In this document: positions 43,754 through 52,369 of the stretch, in pieces | Numbering within the stretch: the first letter of the stretch is position 1 | Layout of the letters: every line of letters starts with the position of its first letter | NCBI RefSeq assembly: GCF_001500025.1 | Contig: NZ_LQIW01000050.1 | Coordinates: 1 to 64,000, forward strand | Length of the DNA: 64,000 nucleotides | Origin: Mycobacterium sp. IS-1590 | Lineage (GTDB): Bacteria; Actinomycetota; Actinomycetes; Mycobacteriales; Mycobacteriaceae | Direction: 5' to 3' | The notes under the pieces: generated by a model | The model's database searches: none | What the model was told of the DNA's origin: nothing | Seen by the model: the letters and a program-made list of their open reading frames with translations, nothing else | Program-made: the position numbers and the translations under genes

Positions 43754-44677
43754 CGCGGCCGTCGCGGCGGTACAGAGCGCGGCGCCCGCCACGTGCACGG
43801 CCACCAACGCGGCCGGCACATCCAATGCATACTGCACGCGCCCAACCAGAGCCTGGGCGGCGACAAGGGCGAGCAGCACGGCCAGTCGCCGCACGACAGA
43901 TCGCGGTGCGGCCACGGCCCGCAATGCGAACACCAGCGCCACCAACAGCGACAGGTACGCCACCAGCAGCGTCGCATGCACCTGCACCAGAGTCACGATC
44001 TCCACCTGCAACCGCGGCACCGGCGCCTCGATGCTCTTGTCCCCGGCATGCGGGCCGGCGCCCGTCACGAGCGTGCCGGTCACCAGCACCGCAGCCAGCG
44101 CGAGCCCGGTGAGAAACGTCAGTTGCCGCAATGGCTCGGGCACGCGTCGGATCGGCACTCCGTCGTCGGGCTCACCGATCTTGACGAACAACAGCACAGC
44201 GAGCCACACCATCGTCATCGAGACCAGCAGGTGGATGGCCACCGTCCACCACAGCAGCCCGGTCAGCACCGTGATGCCACCGATCACCGCCTGAACCACG
44301 GTCGACACCGGCATCAGCCACGCGTAGACGAGCACCTCGCGGCGGCGACGGGCGCGCGTCACGGCCAGCACTGCCGCCGCGGCGGTGAGCACGACGAGGA
44401 AGGTGACCATGCGGTTGCCGAACTCGACCGCCTGGTGCACCACCGGCACTTCGGCGACCGGCACCGGTGTGAAACTGCCCGGGAAGCACTGCGGCCAGGT
44501 CGGGCAGCCCAGCCCGGACGCGGTGACGCGGACGATCGCACCCGTCACCGAGATCCCGCCCTGGGTCAGGATGACGAGGAAGGCGATGACGCGCTGGGTG
44601 CGCAGGCTGGGCAGCGGCAGCAGATCGACCAGCCGCAGAAAGGCGCGTCGCACGGTTCCGATGGTAGAGCAGCGCAA
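43703..44677 (-). CDS. ctaA: Haem A synthase
   Basis: 324 aa, eight membrane helices. GGISVTGAIVRVTASGLGCP is the first-helix signature, with the cysteine pair in GLGCPTWPQC. The haem-ligand histidines are in VHQAVEFGNRM, AIHLLVS and VQVHATLL, with VAVHVAGAA near the end. It oxidises haem O to haem A for cytochrome aa3. The start may instead be GTG at 44653, eight codons in. It overlaps the ATP-grasp gene by 51 bp at the 3' end. Confidence 0.93.
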   Translation of the reverse strand: MRCSTIGTVRRAFLRLVDLLPLPSLRTQRVIAFLVILTQGGISVTGAIVRVTASGLGCPTWPQCFPGSFTPVPVAEVPVVHQAVEFGNRMVTFLVVLTAAAAVLAVTRARRRREVLVYAWLMPVSTVVQAVIGGITVLTGLLWWTVAIHLLVSMTMVWLAVLLFVKIGEPDDGVPIRRVPEPLRQLTFLTGLALAAVLVTGTLVTGAGPHAGDKSIEAPVPRLQVEIVTLVQVHATLLVAYLSLLVALVFALRAVAAPRSVVRRLAVLLALVAAQALVGRVQYALDVPAALVAVHVAGAALCTAATAALWASMRERAEPEPVER

Positions 44678-44714
44678 CTACAGGCCGTAGTAGTGGGTGA
44701 GCCGGCTACCGGAC

Positions 44715-45491
44715 TCAGGTGAACCGGAACCAGCGCAGCGCGCACAACGCGGCGACGGCGCCCCAGGCCGCGAGCACCAGAAGGCCGAACCAGTCCACTG
44801 ACAACGTCATCGCCTGAGTCAGCGCTTCGGTGAGGGCGCCCGACGGCGTCAGCCGGGCCACCCACTGCGCGGCGGAGGGCACCATGCCGCCCTCGAGCGT
44901 CAGCGCGCCGAGCCCCGCGAAGACGAACCAGAGCAGGTTCGCCAAGGCCAAGACGATCTCGGCGCGCAGAGTGCCGCCGAGTAGCAACCCCAACGCCGCG
45001 AAACCCGCCGTGCCCAAGGCGATCACCGCCGCGCCGAGCGCGAGCCCCGCCAGGTGCGGGCGCCAGCCGAGCGCGACCCCGATGGTGCCCAACACGATCG
45101 CCTGCAGGAACACCACCGCGACCACAGCCAGTGATTTGCCCGCGATGATGCCCCACACCGGAAGGGCCGTTGCGCCAAGACGTTTGAGGGCTCCGTATCG
45201 GCGGTCGAACGCCACGGCGATCGCCTGCCCGGTGAACGCGGTGGAGATCACGGCCAGCGCCATGATGGCGGGCACGAACGTCGCAGCCCGGTTCGGCCCG
45301 AACGACCCCAGAGGCATCAGCGTCAAGCCCACCAACAAAGTGATCGGGATGAACATCGTCAGCAGAAGCTGTTCGCCGTTGCGCAACAGCAGCCGCAACT
45401 CCAGGCCGAACTGCGCGGCGAGCATTTTCTGCACCGTGGCCGGCCCCGGATCGGGTGTGAAGGTGCCCGGCGCAAAGCGATTCGTCGTCAT
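44715..45491 (-). CDS. ABC-2 type transporter permease
   Basis: 258 aa, six predicted membrane helices, with the ABC-2 family stretch LVGLTLMPLGSFGPNRAATF and the GLGALTLEGGMVPSAAQWVA loop. It is paired with the ATPase upstream (28 nt gap). The H37Rv equivalents are Rv1457c and Rv1458c. The substrate is not known; linkage to ctaA and mptB hints at envelope or respiratory assembly but proves nothing. Confidence 0.9.
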   Translation of the reverse strand: MTTNRFAPGTFTPDPGPATVQKMLAAQFGLELRLLLRNGEQLLLTMFIPITLLVGLTLMPLGSFGPNRAATFVPAIMALAVISTAFTGQAIAVAFDRRYGALKRLGATALPVWGIIAGKSLAVVAVVFLQAIVLGTIGVALGWRPHLAGLALGAAVIALGTAGFAALGLLLGGTLRAEIVLALANLLWFVFAGLGALTLEGGMVPSAAQWVARLTPSGALTEALTQAMTLSVDWFGLLVLAAWGAVAALCALRWFRFT

Positions 45492-45519
45492 AGTTCTCGG
45501 TTCCTCGCGCGAGTGCTCG

Positions 45520-46467
45520 TCACGGCCGCAGCTCCCGCCCGGTCAGGTCGAGGAACACGTCCTCGAGGCTTCGCTGTTCGACGCGCATATCGGTGGCCAG
45601 CACGTCGAGACGTGCGCACCACGCCGTCACCGTCGCCAGCACCTGGGGGTTGATCGCGCCCTCCACCAGGTATTCACCCGGCGCGGTCTCGGTCGCCTGG
45701 TAACTCTCGGGCAGCGCGGAAACCAGCAGCGACAGGTCGAGCATGCGCGGGGCGCGGAACCGCAACTGGTTCTCGGCGCCGCTGCGCATCAGCTCCTCGG
45801 GCGAACCGGTGGCCACCGGAACGCCGTGGTCGATGATCATGATGCGGTCGGCGAGCTCCTCGGCCTCGGTGAGCTGATGGGTCGTGAGCACCACGGTCAC
45901 CCCGTCGCGACGCAGGGCATCGATCAACTCCCACACCACAATTCGCGCATGTGCGTCCATGCCCGCGGTCGGCTCGTCGAGGAAGACCAGCTCTGGGCGG
46001 CCGACCACCGCACAGGCGAGCGCCAGCCGCTGCTGCTGACCACCGGACAGCCTCCGGTAAGTGGTCCGTGCCGCCTCGGTCAGCCCGAGGGTGTCCAACA
46101 GCCACGCCGGATCGAGCGGGTTTGCCGCGTAGGACGCCACCAGGTTGAGCATCTCGCCAGCGCGGGCGGCCGGGTATCCGCCGCCGCCCTGCAGCATCAC
46201 GCCGATGCGCTCACGCAGCCGGGCGTTGTCGCCGAACGGGTCCAGTCCGAGGATTTCGATGGTGCCGGAGTTGGGGCGGACGAAGCCCTCGCACATCTCG
46301 ACGGTCGTGGTCTTGCCCGCGCCGTTCGGCCCGAGCAGTGCGAACACCTCGGCGGCCTGCACCTGCAGATCGAGTTCGGACACCGCGACGGTCGACCCGT
46401 AGCGCTTCGTGACCCCGCTGAGGCGCACGGGGACGGGGGACGACGCCCCGGATCCAGAGTGGGTCAC
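45520..46467 (-). CDS. ABC transporter ATPase (DrrA-like)
   Basis: 315 aa. Walker A is GPNGAGKTTT, the Q-loop is in GVMLQGGGGYPAA, the signature is RLSGGQQQRLALA, Walker B is LVFLDEPTAGMD, and the switch His is in TTHQLTEAEEL. The C-terminal 90 residues are the regulatory extension common to DrrA-like exporters. The start overlaps the mptB stop by ATGA. It works with the permease that follows. Confidence 0.94.
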   Translation of the reverse strand: MTHSGSGASSPVPVRLSGVTKRYGSTVAVSELDLQVQAAEVFALLGPNGAGKTTTVEMCEGFVRPNSGTIEILGLDPFGDNARLRERIGVMLQGGGGYPAARAGEMLNLVASYAANPLDPAWLLDTLGLTEAARTTYRRLSGGQQQRLALACAVVGRPELVFLDEPTAGMDAHARIVVWELIDALRRDGVTVVLTTHQLTEAEELADRIMIIDHGVPVATGSPEELMRSGAENQLRFRAPRMLDLSLLVSALPESYQATETAPGEYLVEGAINPQVLATVTAWCARLDVLATDMRVEQRSLEDVFLDLTGRELRP

Positions 46468-48170
46468 GGGGACTCAGCGTAAGCGTCGGGCCGCGCGGGC
46501 TGCGGCGGCGGTGGCGGCGGTTGCTCATGCGGCGGGCTCGCCACGCTGCGCCAGGGCAACCGGTTGTAGGTGAGCAGAAACAGCGCCGCGACGATCACGG
46601 TGCTCGCCGCGGTCGCCAGCAGGATCTGGAAAACCGTGAAGCGGTCGCCGTTGGCGGTCGGGCCGAAGATGCCGACGGCCAGCGTCACCACGATCGTGGT
46701 GCTGCGGAACGCCGGCCGGGTGGCCCACGCGGCGAGGGGGAGGACGGCCCACAGCACGTACCACGGCTGGACGACCGGGAACAGCAGCACCGTCACACCC
46801 AGCGCGACGCCGAGCCCGCCCACCGGATGCAGGCGCCCCCGCAGAACGAGCAGCAACAGCCAGGTCACCAGGATCGCGATGATGGACACACCGATCGCAC
46901 GCGTGAGCCCCAGCACCGCCGTCGTGTGGTCCCCGAGGCCAAGCAGGATGCCGACCTGACCGGTGCCCAGGGCCAACAGGGTGGGCAGCGACATCCAGCT
47001 GCGTACCACGTTGGCGGTGCCCAGCGTGTTGAGCCACCCGAACCCCAGGCCGCTGGCCCACCCGATCAGCGCCATCACCACCACCGACACCGCGGTCAGC
47101 GACCCGCCGGCCAGGAAGAACGCCTTGACGGTGCCGCCCCACCGACAGGCCAGCGCCATCGCGACGAAGCCCAGGGCCAGCAGCGAGGGCAACTTGACCT
47201 GCGATGACAGCGTGATCAGCACGACGCCGACCAGCAGCATCGTCAGCGGCCACCACCGCGCCCACTGCTCACGGTCCTGCGGCCAGGCCAGCGGCCTGGG
47301 AAGCAGAGGCGCGGCGGCGTCGACTCCGCGCAGCGCGAATTCGGTGCCGGCGAGCATCAGGCCGAGCATGAGCGCCTCGTTGTGGATGCCCCCGACCAGA
47401 TGCATGATCAGCAGCGGGTTGGCCGCACCCAGCCACAGCGCGCTCACTTCGGCGACGCCGCAGCGCCGGGCGAGGCGCGGGGTCGCCCAGACGATCAGGC
47501 CCACGCCGAGCAGCACGACCAACCGGTGGCACAGCACCGCGGCCACGATGTTCTCGCCGGTCAACGCCGAGATGCCCTGACCGATCCACAGGAACAGCGG
47601 CCCGTACGGTGCGGGCGTCTCGCGCCACATGTTGGGCACCGAGAGCGTGAACACGTGGTCCAGACCCAGGCCGGTGGCCGGACCGACCCGGTACGGGTCG
47701 AGGCCTTTGACGCCGATCTCGCTCTGCGCCAGATAGGAATAGACGTCTCGGCTGTACATCGGCGGGGCGATGAGCAGCGGCAGCACCCACAGCCACAACA
47801 ACCGGTCGAGCTGGCTTCGGGACATGCGCCGGTCACCGAGGGTGAATCGCCCGAGCATCAGCCAGGCCAGCGCCATCATCACCGCGCCGGTGGTGGTCAT
47901 GGTCAGGCTCACGGTCTGGATGCGCGAGGGCAGGTTGAGCAGCCGCACGCCGAACGTCGGGTCCTGCACCACCGGCCTGGCCCCGACGCCGAGCGCGCCG
48001 ATCGCCATCAGGACGGTGCCCGCGGCACCGAAAAGCCGCGTCCGGCGCAGCGCGATGACCTCGGCGTCGTTCAGCGGCGAGCCCACCGGGCGTTCGTCGG
48101 CGTGCCAACGGGCGATCGACGAGCTGAACGACGGGAGGCGGGCTGCCACCTCAGCAGCGTAACCGTCCAC
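46464..48170 (-). CDS. mptB: Alpha-1,6-mannosyltransferase MptB
   Basis: 568 aa, a GT-C glycosyltransferase with about 13 membrane helices. The catalytic loop region includes LLIAPPMYSRDVYSYLAQSE with the conserved Asp after the first helices. In mycobacteria and corynebacteria MptB uses polyprenyl-phosphomannose to start the alpha-1,6-mannan core of lipomannan. The tail is Pro-rich (PPPPPPQP). The GTG start at 48170 leaves a 70-bp promoter space shared with sufR. It matches Rv1459c. Confidence 0.92.
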   Translation of the reverse strand: MDGYAAEVAARLPSFSSSIARWHADERPVGSPLNDAEVIALRRTRLFGAAGTVLMAIGALGVGARPVVQDPTFGVRLLNLPSRIQTVSLTMTTTGAVMMALAWLMLGRFTLGDRRMSRSQLDRLLWLWVLPLLIAPPMYSRDVYSYLAQSEIGVKGLDPYRVGPATGLGLDHVFTLSVPNMWRETPAPYGPLFLWIGQGISALTGENIVAAVLCHRLVVLLGVGLIVWATPRLARRCGVAEVSALWLGAANPLLIMHLVGGIHNEALMLGLMLAGTEFALRGVDAAAPLLPRPLAWPQDREQWARWWPLTMLLVGVVLITLSSQVKLPSLLALGFVAMALACRWGGTVKAFFLAGGSLTAVSVVVMALIGWASGLGFGWLNTLGTANVVRSWMSLPTLLALGTGQVGILLGLGDHTTAVLGLTRAIGVSIIAILVTWLLLLVLRGRLHPVGGLGVALGVTVLLFPVVQPWYVLWAVLPLAAWATRPAFRSTTIVVTLAVGIFGPTANGDRFTVFQILLATAASTVIVAALFLLTYNRLPWRSVASPPHEQPPPPPPQPARPDAYAESP

Positions 48171-48190
48171 GTTATGGCACTTGTCACGCT

Positions 48191-48202
48191 AAGGGTGCCC
48201 TT
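48191..48202. promoter_or_regulatory. Inverted repeat in the mptB-sufR space
   Basis: AAGGG-TG-CCCTT, five-base arms around two bases, lies 14 bp upstream of a putative sufR -35 and 21 bp from the mptB start. Shape and AGG/CCT content recall actinobacterial iron boxes, but it matches the 19-bp IdeR consensus at only about 11 positions when extended. It could affect either gene. Confidence 0.4.
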
Positions 48203-48204
48203 GC

Positions 48205-48239
48205 TTTACAGCGGTTTCCGAATTCCGTCACAATAGTGT
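48205..48239 (+). promoter_or_regulatory. sufR promoter with overlapping SufR-type operator
   Basis: TTTACA (48205-48210) and CACAAT (48229-48234) are 18 nt apart, placing transcription start at about the sufR GTG (48241): a leaderless transcript. TCACAATAGTGT (48228-48239) overlaps the -10; its complement reads ACACT-AT-TGTGA, the half-sites reported for mycobacterial SufR, though I recall a wider spacer. This fits repression of the operon by its own Fe-S product. Confidence 0.6.
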
Positions 48240-48240
48240 T

Positions 48241-48960
48241 GTGAAATTCAGTCCGGAGGCAGGAGCCGATCGCCACACGCGTGGTGCGATCGTGCAACTG
48301 CTGCTCGAATCCGGACCGATCACCGCCGGTGAGATCGGCGAACAGCTCGGAATCTCCGCTGCAGGCGTGCGTCGCCACCTCGATGCGTTGATCGAGGCGG
48401 GCGATGCGCAGGCCAGCGCCGCGGCGGCGTGGCAGCACACCGGCCGCGGCAGGCCCGCCAAGCGGTATCGGCTCACTGCGGCGGGACGTGCCAAACTCGG
48501 CCACGCCTATGACGACCTGGCCGTGGCGGCCATTCGTCAGCTACGGGAGATCGGCGGCGACGACGCGGTGCGGACGTTCGCGCGGCGCCGTATCGACGGA
48601 ATCCTGGCGGGAGTGACCGAGGGTCCCGATGACGTTGAATCCAGAGCCGACCGGGTGGCCGACGCGCTGAGCAAGGCCGGTTACGCGACCAGCGTCACTT
48701 CGGTGACACCGGCGCCTGGAGCAATCCACGGAATCCAGCTGTGTCAGCATCACTGTCCGGTCTCTCACGTCGCCGAGGAGTTCCCCGAGTTGTGCGAGAC
48801 CGAGCGTGAGGCCTTCGCGGAGATTCTGGGAACCCACGTGCAGAGGCTCGCCACCATCGTCAACGGCGACTGCGCCTGCACAACGCACGTACCCCTGGTC
48901 GAAAAGATCAGTGCTTCAGCCCCTACAGCCCCCACTAGCAAGCAAGGAGCGTCGAGATGA
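48241..48960 (+). CDS. sufR: Iron-sulfur cluster-sensing repressor SufR
   Basis: 239 aa. The N-terminal winged helix (GPITAGEIGEQLGISAAGVR, then RHLDAL) binds DNA. The C-terminal half has the cysteine set GIQLCQHHCPVSH, ELCETE and NGDCACTTH, from which three ligate a cluster in SufR proteins. It represses the suf operon when iron-sulfur clusters are plentiful. The GTG start has no ribosome site and sits at the predicted transcription start. The stop overlaps sufB (ATGA). It matches Rv1460. Confidence 0.95.
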   Translation: MKFSPEAGADRHTRGAIVQLLLESGPITAGEIGEQLGISAAGVRRHLDALIEAGDAQASAAAAWQHTGRGRPAKRYRLTAAGRAKLGHAYDDLAVAAIRQLREIGGDDAVRTFARRRIDGILAGVTEGPDDVESRADRVADALSKAGYATSVTSVTPAPGAIHGIQLCQHHCPVSHVAEEFPELCETEREAFAEILGTHVQRLATIVNGDCACTTHVPLVEKISASAPTAPTSKQGASR

Positions 48961-50402
48961 CGACGACACCTGAGGTCCACAAGGTAGGCGAACCGCTCAG
49001 CCAGGACGAGGCGATCGCTTCGCTGAGCCGGTACGGCTACGGCTGGGTGGACTCCGACGTCGCGGGTGCCAGCGCACAGCGCGGGCTGTCCGAGGCGGTG
49101 GTTCGTGACATCTCCGGCAAGAAGAACGAGCCGCAGTGGATGCTCGACATCCGGCTCAAGGCGCTGCGCACCTTCGAGAAGAAGCCGATGCCGACCTGGG
49201 GGTCCAACCTCGAGAGCATCGACTTCGACAACATCAAGTACTTCGTGCGGTCCACCGAGAAGCAGGCAGCCACGTGGGACGACCTGCCCGAGGACATCCG
49301 CAACACCTACGACAAGCTGGGCATCCCGGAGGCCGAGAAGCAGCGGCTGGTCTCCGGTGTCGCGGCCCAGTACGAGTCCGAGGTGGTCTACCACCAGATC
49401 CGGGAGGACCTGGAGGCCCAGGGCGTCATCTTCCTCGACACCGACACCGCGCTGCGTGAGCACCCGGAGATCTTCAAGCAGTATTTCGGCACCGTGATCC
49501 CCGCCGGCGACAACAAGTTCTCCGCGCTGAACACCGCGGTCTGGTCGGGTGGTTCGTTCATCTATGTGCCGCCCGGTGTGCACGTCGACATCCCGCTGCA
49601 GGCCTACTTCCGGATCAACACCGAGAACATGGGTCAGTTCGAGCGCACGCTGATCATCGTCGACGAGGGTGCCTACGTGCATTACGTCGAGGGCTGCACC
49701 GCGCCGATCTACAAGAGCGACTCGCTGCACTCCGCGGTCGTGGAGATCATCGTCAAGTCCGGGGGCCGCTGCCGCTACACGACCATCCAGAACTGGTCGA
49801 GCAACGTCTACAACCTGGTCACCAAGCGGGCCCGGGCCGAGGCCGGCGCGACCATGGAGTGGGTCGACGGCAACATCGGCTCCAAGGTCACCATGAAGTA
49901 CCCCGCGGTGTGGATGACCGGTGAGCACGCTCGCGGTGAGGTGCTGTCGGTGGCGTTCGCCGGCGAGGGGCAGCACCAGGACACCGGCGCCAAGATGCTG
50001 CACCTGGCACCGAACACGTCGAGCAACATCGTGTCGAAATCCGTTGCCCGCGGCGGCGGCCGGGCCTCCTACCGCGGCCTGGTCCAGGTCAACAAGGGTG
50101 CCCACGGATCGCGGTCGAGCGTGAAATGCGATGCGCTGCTTGTCGATACGATCAGCCGCTCCGACACCTACCCGTACGTCGACATCCGCGAGGACGACGT
50201 CACGATGGGCCACGAGGCCACGGTGTCGAAGGTCAGTGAGGATCAGCTGTTCTACCTGATGAGCCGCGGCCTGACCGAGGACGAGGCGATGGCGATGGTG
50301 GTGCGCGGCTTCGTCGAGCCGATCGCCAAGGAGCTTCCGATGGAGTACGCGCTGGAGCTCAACCGGCTGATCGAGCTGCAGATGGAAGGGGCCGTGGGCT
50401 AA
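48957..50402 (+). CDS. sufB: Fe-S cluster assembly scaffold SufB, intein-free
   Basis: 481 aa, an uninterrupted SufB. The C-terminal beta-helix has YVEGCTAPIYKSDSLHSAVV, NWSSNVYNLVTKRARAEAGA and KCDALLVDTISRSDTYPYVD. SufB forms the SufBC2D scaffold that builds clusters. The M. tuberculosis gene carries a long intein; here no insertion is present. The ATG overlaps the sufR stop. Next comes sufD, directly after the stop codon. Confidence 0.97.
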   Translation: MTTTPEVHKVGEPLSQDEAIASLSRYGYGWVDSDVAGASAQRGLSEAVVRDISGKKNEPQWMLDIRLKALRTFEKKPMPTWGSNLESIDFDNIKYFVRSTEKQAATWDDLPEDIRNTYDKLGIPEAEKQRLVSGVAAQYESEVVYHQIREDLEAQGVIFLDTDTALREHPEIFKQYFGTVIPAGDNKFSALNTAVWSGGSFIYVPPGVHVDIPLQAYFRINTENMGQFERTLIIVDEGAYVHYVEGCTAPIYKSDSLHSAVVEIIVKSGGRCRYTTIQNWSSNVYNLVTKRARAEAGATMEWVDGNIGSKVTMKYPAVWMTGEHARGEVLSVAFAGEGQHQDTGAKMLHLAPNTSSNIVSKSVARGGGRASYRGLVQVNKGAHGSRSSVKCDALLVDTISRSDTYPYVDIREDDVTMGHEATVSKVSEDQLFYLMSRGLTEDEAMAMVVRGFVEPIAKELPMEYALELNRLIELQMEGAVG

Positions 50403-51596
50403 GTGAGTTCCCATCTGCAGACAGCCGTCGAAGGGACACCGGCAGGGTCGGCACTCAACAAGGGCGAGATCTTCACCTCCTTCGATGTGAACGCCTTCGA
50501 GGTGCCCGGCGGACGCGACGAGATCTGGCGGTTCACGCCGTTGAAGCGCCTGCGCGGTCTGCACGACGGCTCCGCGGTCGGTTCGGGCAGCGCGACCATC
50601 ACCGTGGGTGAACGGCCCGGCGTCACCGTGGAGACGGTCGGGCGCGACGACGAACGGCTCGGCCAGGGCGGTGTGCCCGCCGACCGGGTTGCCGCGCAGG
50701 CGTATTCGTCGTTCGACAGCGCGACCATCGTCACGGTCGCCCGTGACACCGAGGTCACCGAACCGATCGAGATCGACATCACCGGCCCCGGTGAGGGTGC
50801 GGTGGCCTACGGGCATCTGCAGATCCGCGTCGAGGAGCTCTCGCGCGCGATCGTCGTGGTGGACCTGCGCGGCAGCGGGACCTACGCCGACAACGTCGAG
50901 ATCATCGTCGGCGATTCGGCCGGCCTCGGGGTGATCTGGATCGCCGACTGGGCCGACGACACCGTGCACGTTAGCGCGCATCACGCGCGCCTCGGCAAGG
51001 ATGCCGTGCTCGGCCACGTCAACGTGACACTCGGCGGGGACGTGGTGCGGACGACGGCGACCGTGCGTTTCACCGGACCCGGCGGCGACGCCAAGCTGCT
51101 CGGCACCTACTTCGCCGACGACGGCCAGCACTTCGAGTCGCGGCTACTGGTCGACCACGCCCACCCGAACTGCAAATCCGACGTGCTGTACAAGGGTGCG
51201 CTGCAAGGTGATCCGGCATCCAACCGGCCCGATGCGCACACCGTGTGGGTCGGCGACGTGTTGATCCGCGCGGAGGCCACCGGCACCGACACCTTCGAGG
51301 TGAACCGCAACCTGCTGCTCACCGACGGCGCTCGGGCCGACTCGGTGCCCAACCTCGAAATCGAGACGGGCGAGATCATCGGCGCCGGCCACGCCAGTGC
51401 CACCGGGCGTTTCGACGACGAGCAGTTGTTCTATCTGCGGGCCCGCGGCATCCCCGAAGATCAGGCGCGACGCCTGGTGGTGCGCGGCTTCTTCAACGAG
51501 ATCATCGCGAAGATCGCCGTGCCCGCGGTGCGCGAGCGCCTCACCGAAGCAATCGAACGAGAACTAGCGATCACGGAATCGAGAACAGTCCAATAA
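50403..51596 (+). CDS. sufD: Fe-S cluster assembly protein SufD
   Basis: 397 aa, homologous to SufB across the C-terminal beta-helix: LVDHAHPNCKSDVLYKGALQ, the conserved HTVWVGDVLIRAEATGTDTF and HASATGRFDDEQLFYLRARG. It pairs with SufB in the scaffold; the histidine and acidic residues near the dimer contact help iron entry. The GTG start directly follows the sufB stop. Its own TAA overlaps the sufC ATG (TAATG). Confidence 0.95.
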   Translation: MSSHLQTAVEGTPAGSALNKGEIFTSFDVNAFEVPGGRDEIWRFTPLKRLRGLHDGSAVGSGSATITVGERPGVTVETVGRDDERLGQGGVPADRVAAQAYSSFDSATIVTVARDTEVTEPIEIDITGPGEGAVAYGHLQIRVEELSRAIVVVDLRGSGTYADNVEIIVGDSAGLGVIWIADWADDTVHVSAHHARLGKDAVLGHVNVTLGGDVVRTTATVRFTGPGGDAKLLGTYFADDGQHFESRLLVDHAHPNCKSDVLYKGALQGDPASNRPDAHTVWVGDVLIRAEATGTDTFEVNRNLLLTDGARADSVPNLEIETGEIIGAGHASATGRFDDEQLFYLRARGIPEDQARRLVVRGFFNEIIAKIAVPAVRERLTEAIERELAITESRTVQ

Positions 51597-52366
51597 TGAC
51601 CACACTTGAAATCAAAGACCTGCACGTCTCGGTGCAAACCCCTGAGCAGACCGAGATCCCGATCCTCAAGGGTGTCGACCTGACCGTGAAGTCGGGGGAG
51701 ACCCACGCGGTGATGGGGCCGAACGGTTCGGGCAAGTCCACGCTGTCCTACGCGATCGCCGGTCACCCCAAGTACACGGTGACGTCCGGTTCGATCACGC
51801 TGGACGGCCAGGATGTGCTGGCGATGAGCATCGACGAACGCGCCCGCGCGGGCCTGTTTCTCGCGATGCAGTACCCCGTCGAGGTGCCCGGAGTATCGAT
51901 GTCGAACTTCCTGCGTACGGCCGCCACAGCCGTGCGCGGTGAGGCGCCGAAGTTGCGGCACTGGGTCAAAGAGGTCAAGTCGGCGATGGGCGACCTCGAG
52001 ATCGACCCGTCGTTCTCCGAACGCAGCGTCAACGAGGGGTTCTCGGGCGGTGAGAAGAAGCGCCACGAGATCCTGCAACTGGCCCTGCTCAAGCCGAAGA
52101 TCGCGATCCTCGACGAGACCGACTCCGGCCTGGACGTCGACGCGCTGCGGGTGGTCAGCGAGGGCGTCAACCGCTACGCCGAGGCCGAGAACGGCGGCGT
52201 GCTGTTGATCACCCACTACACGCGCATCCTGCGCTACATCCAGCCGCAGTTCGTGCACGTGTTCGTCGACGGACGCATCGTCACCTCCGGTGGTCCCGAG
52301 CTCGCCGACGAGCTCGAGGAGAAGGGCTACGTCCGCTTCACGCAGACGGCGGCCGCGGAGGCGTAG
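51596..52366 (+). CDS. sufC: Fe-S assembly ATPase SufC
   Basis: 256 aa ABC-type ATPase without a membrane partner. Walker A is GPNGSGKSTLSYAIAGHP. The signature FSGGEKKRHEILQLALL and Walker B IAILDETDSGLDVDAL are the SufC-specific forms. VEVPGVSMSNFLRTA and the His of LLITHYTRIL complete it. It powers SufBD. The ATG at 51596 is used; the in-phase region upstream is sufD in another frame. Confidence 0.97.
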   Translation: MTTLEIKDLHVSVQTPEQTEIPILKGVDLTVKSGETHAVMGPNGSGKSTLSYAIAGHPKYTVTSGSITLDGQDVLAMSIDERARAGLFLAMQYPVEVPGVSMSNFLRTAATAVRGEAPKLRHWVKEVKSAMGDLEIDPSFSERSVNEGFSGGEKKRHEILQLALLKPKIAILDETDSGLDVDALRVVSEGVNRYAEAENGGVLLITHYTRILRYIQPQFVHVFVDGRIVTSGGPELADELEEKGYVRFTQTAAAEA

Positions 52367-52369
52367 CCC

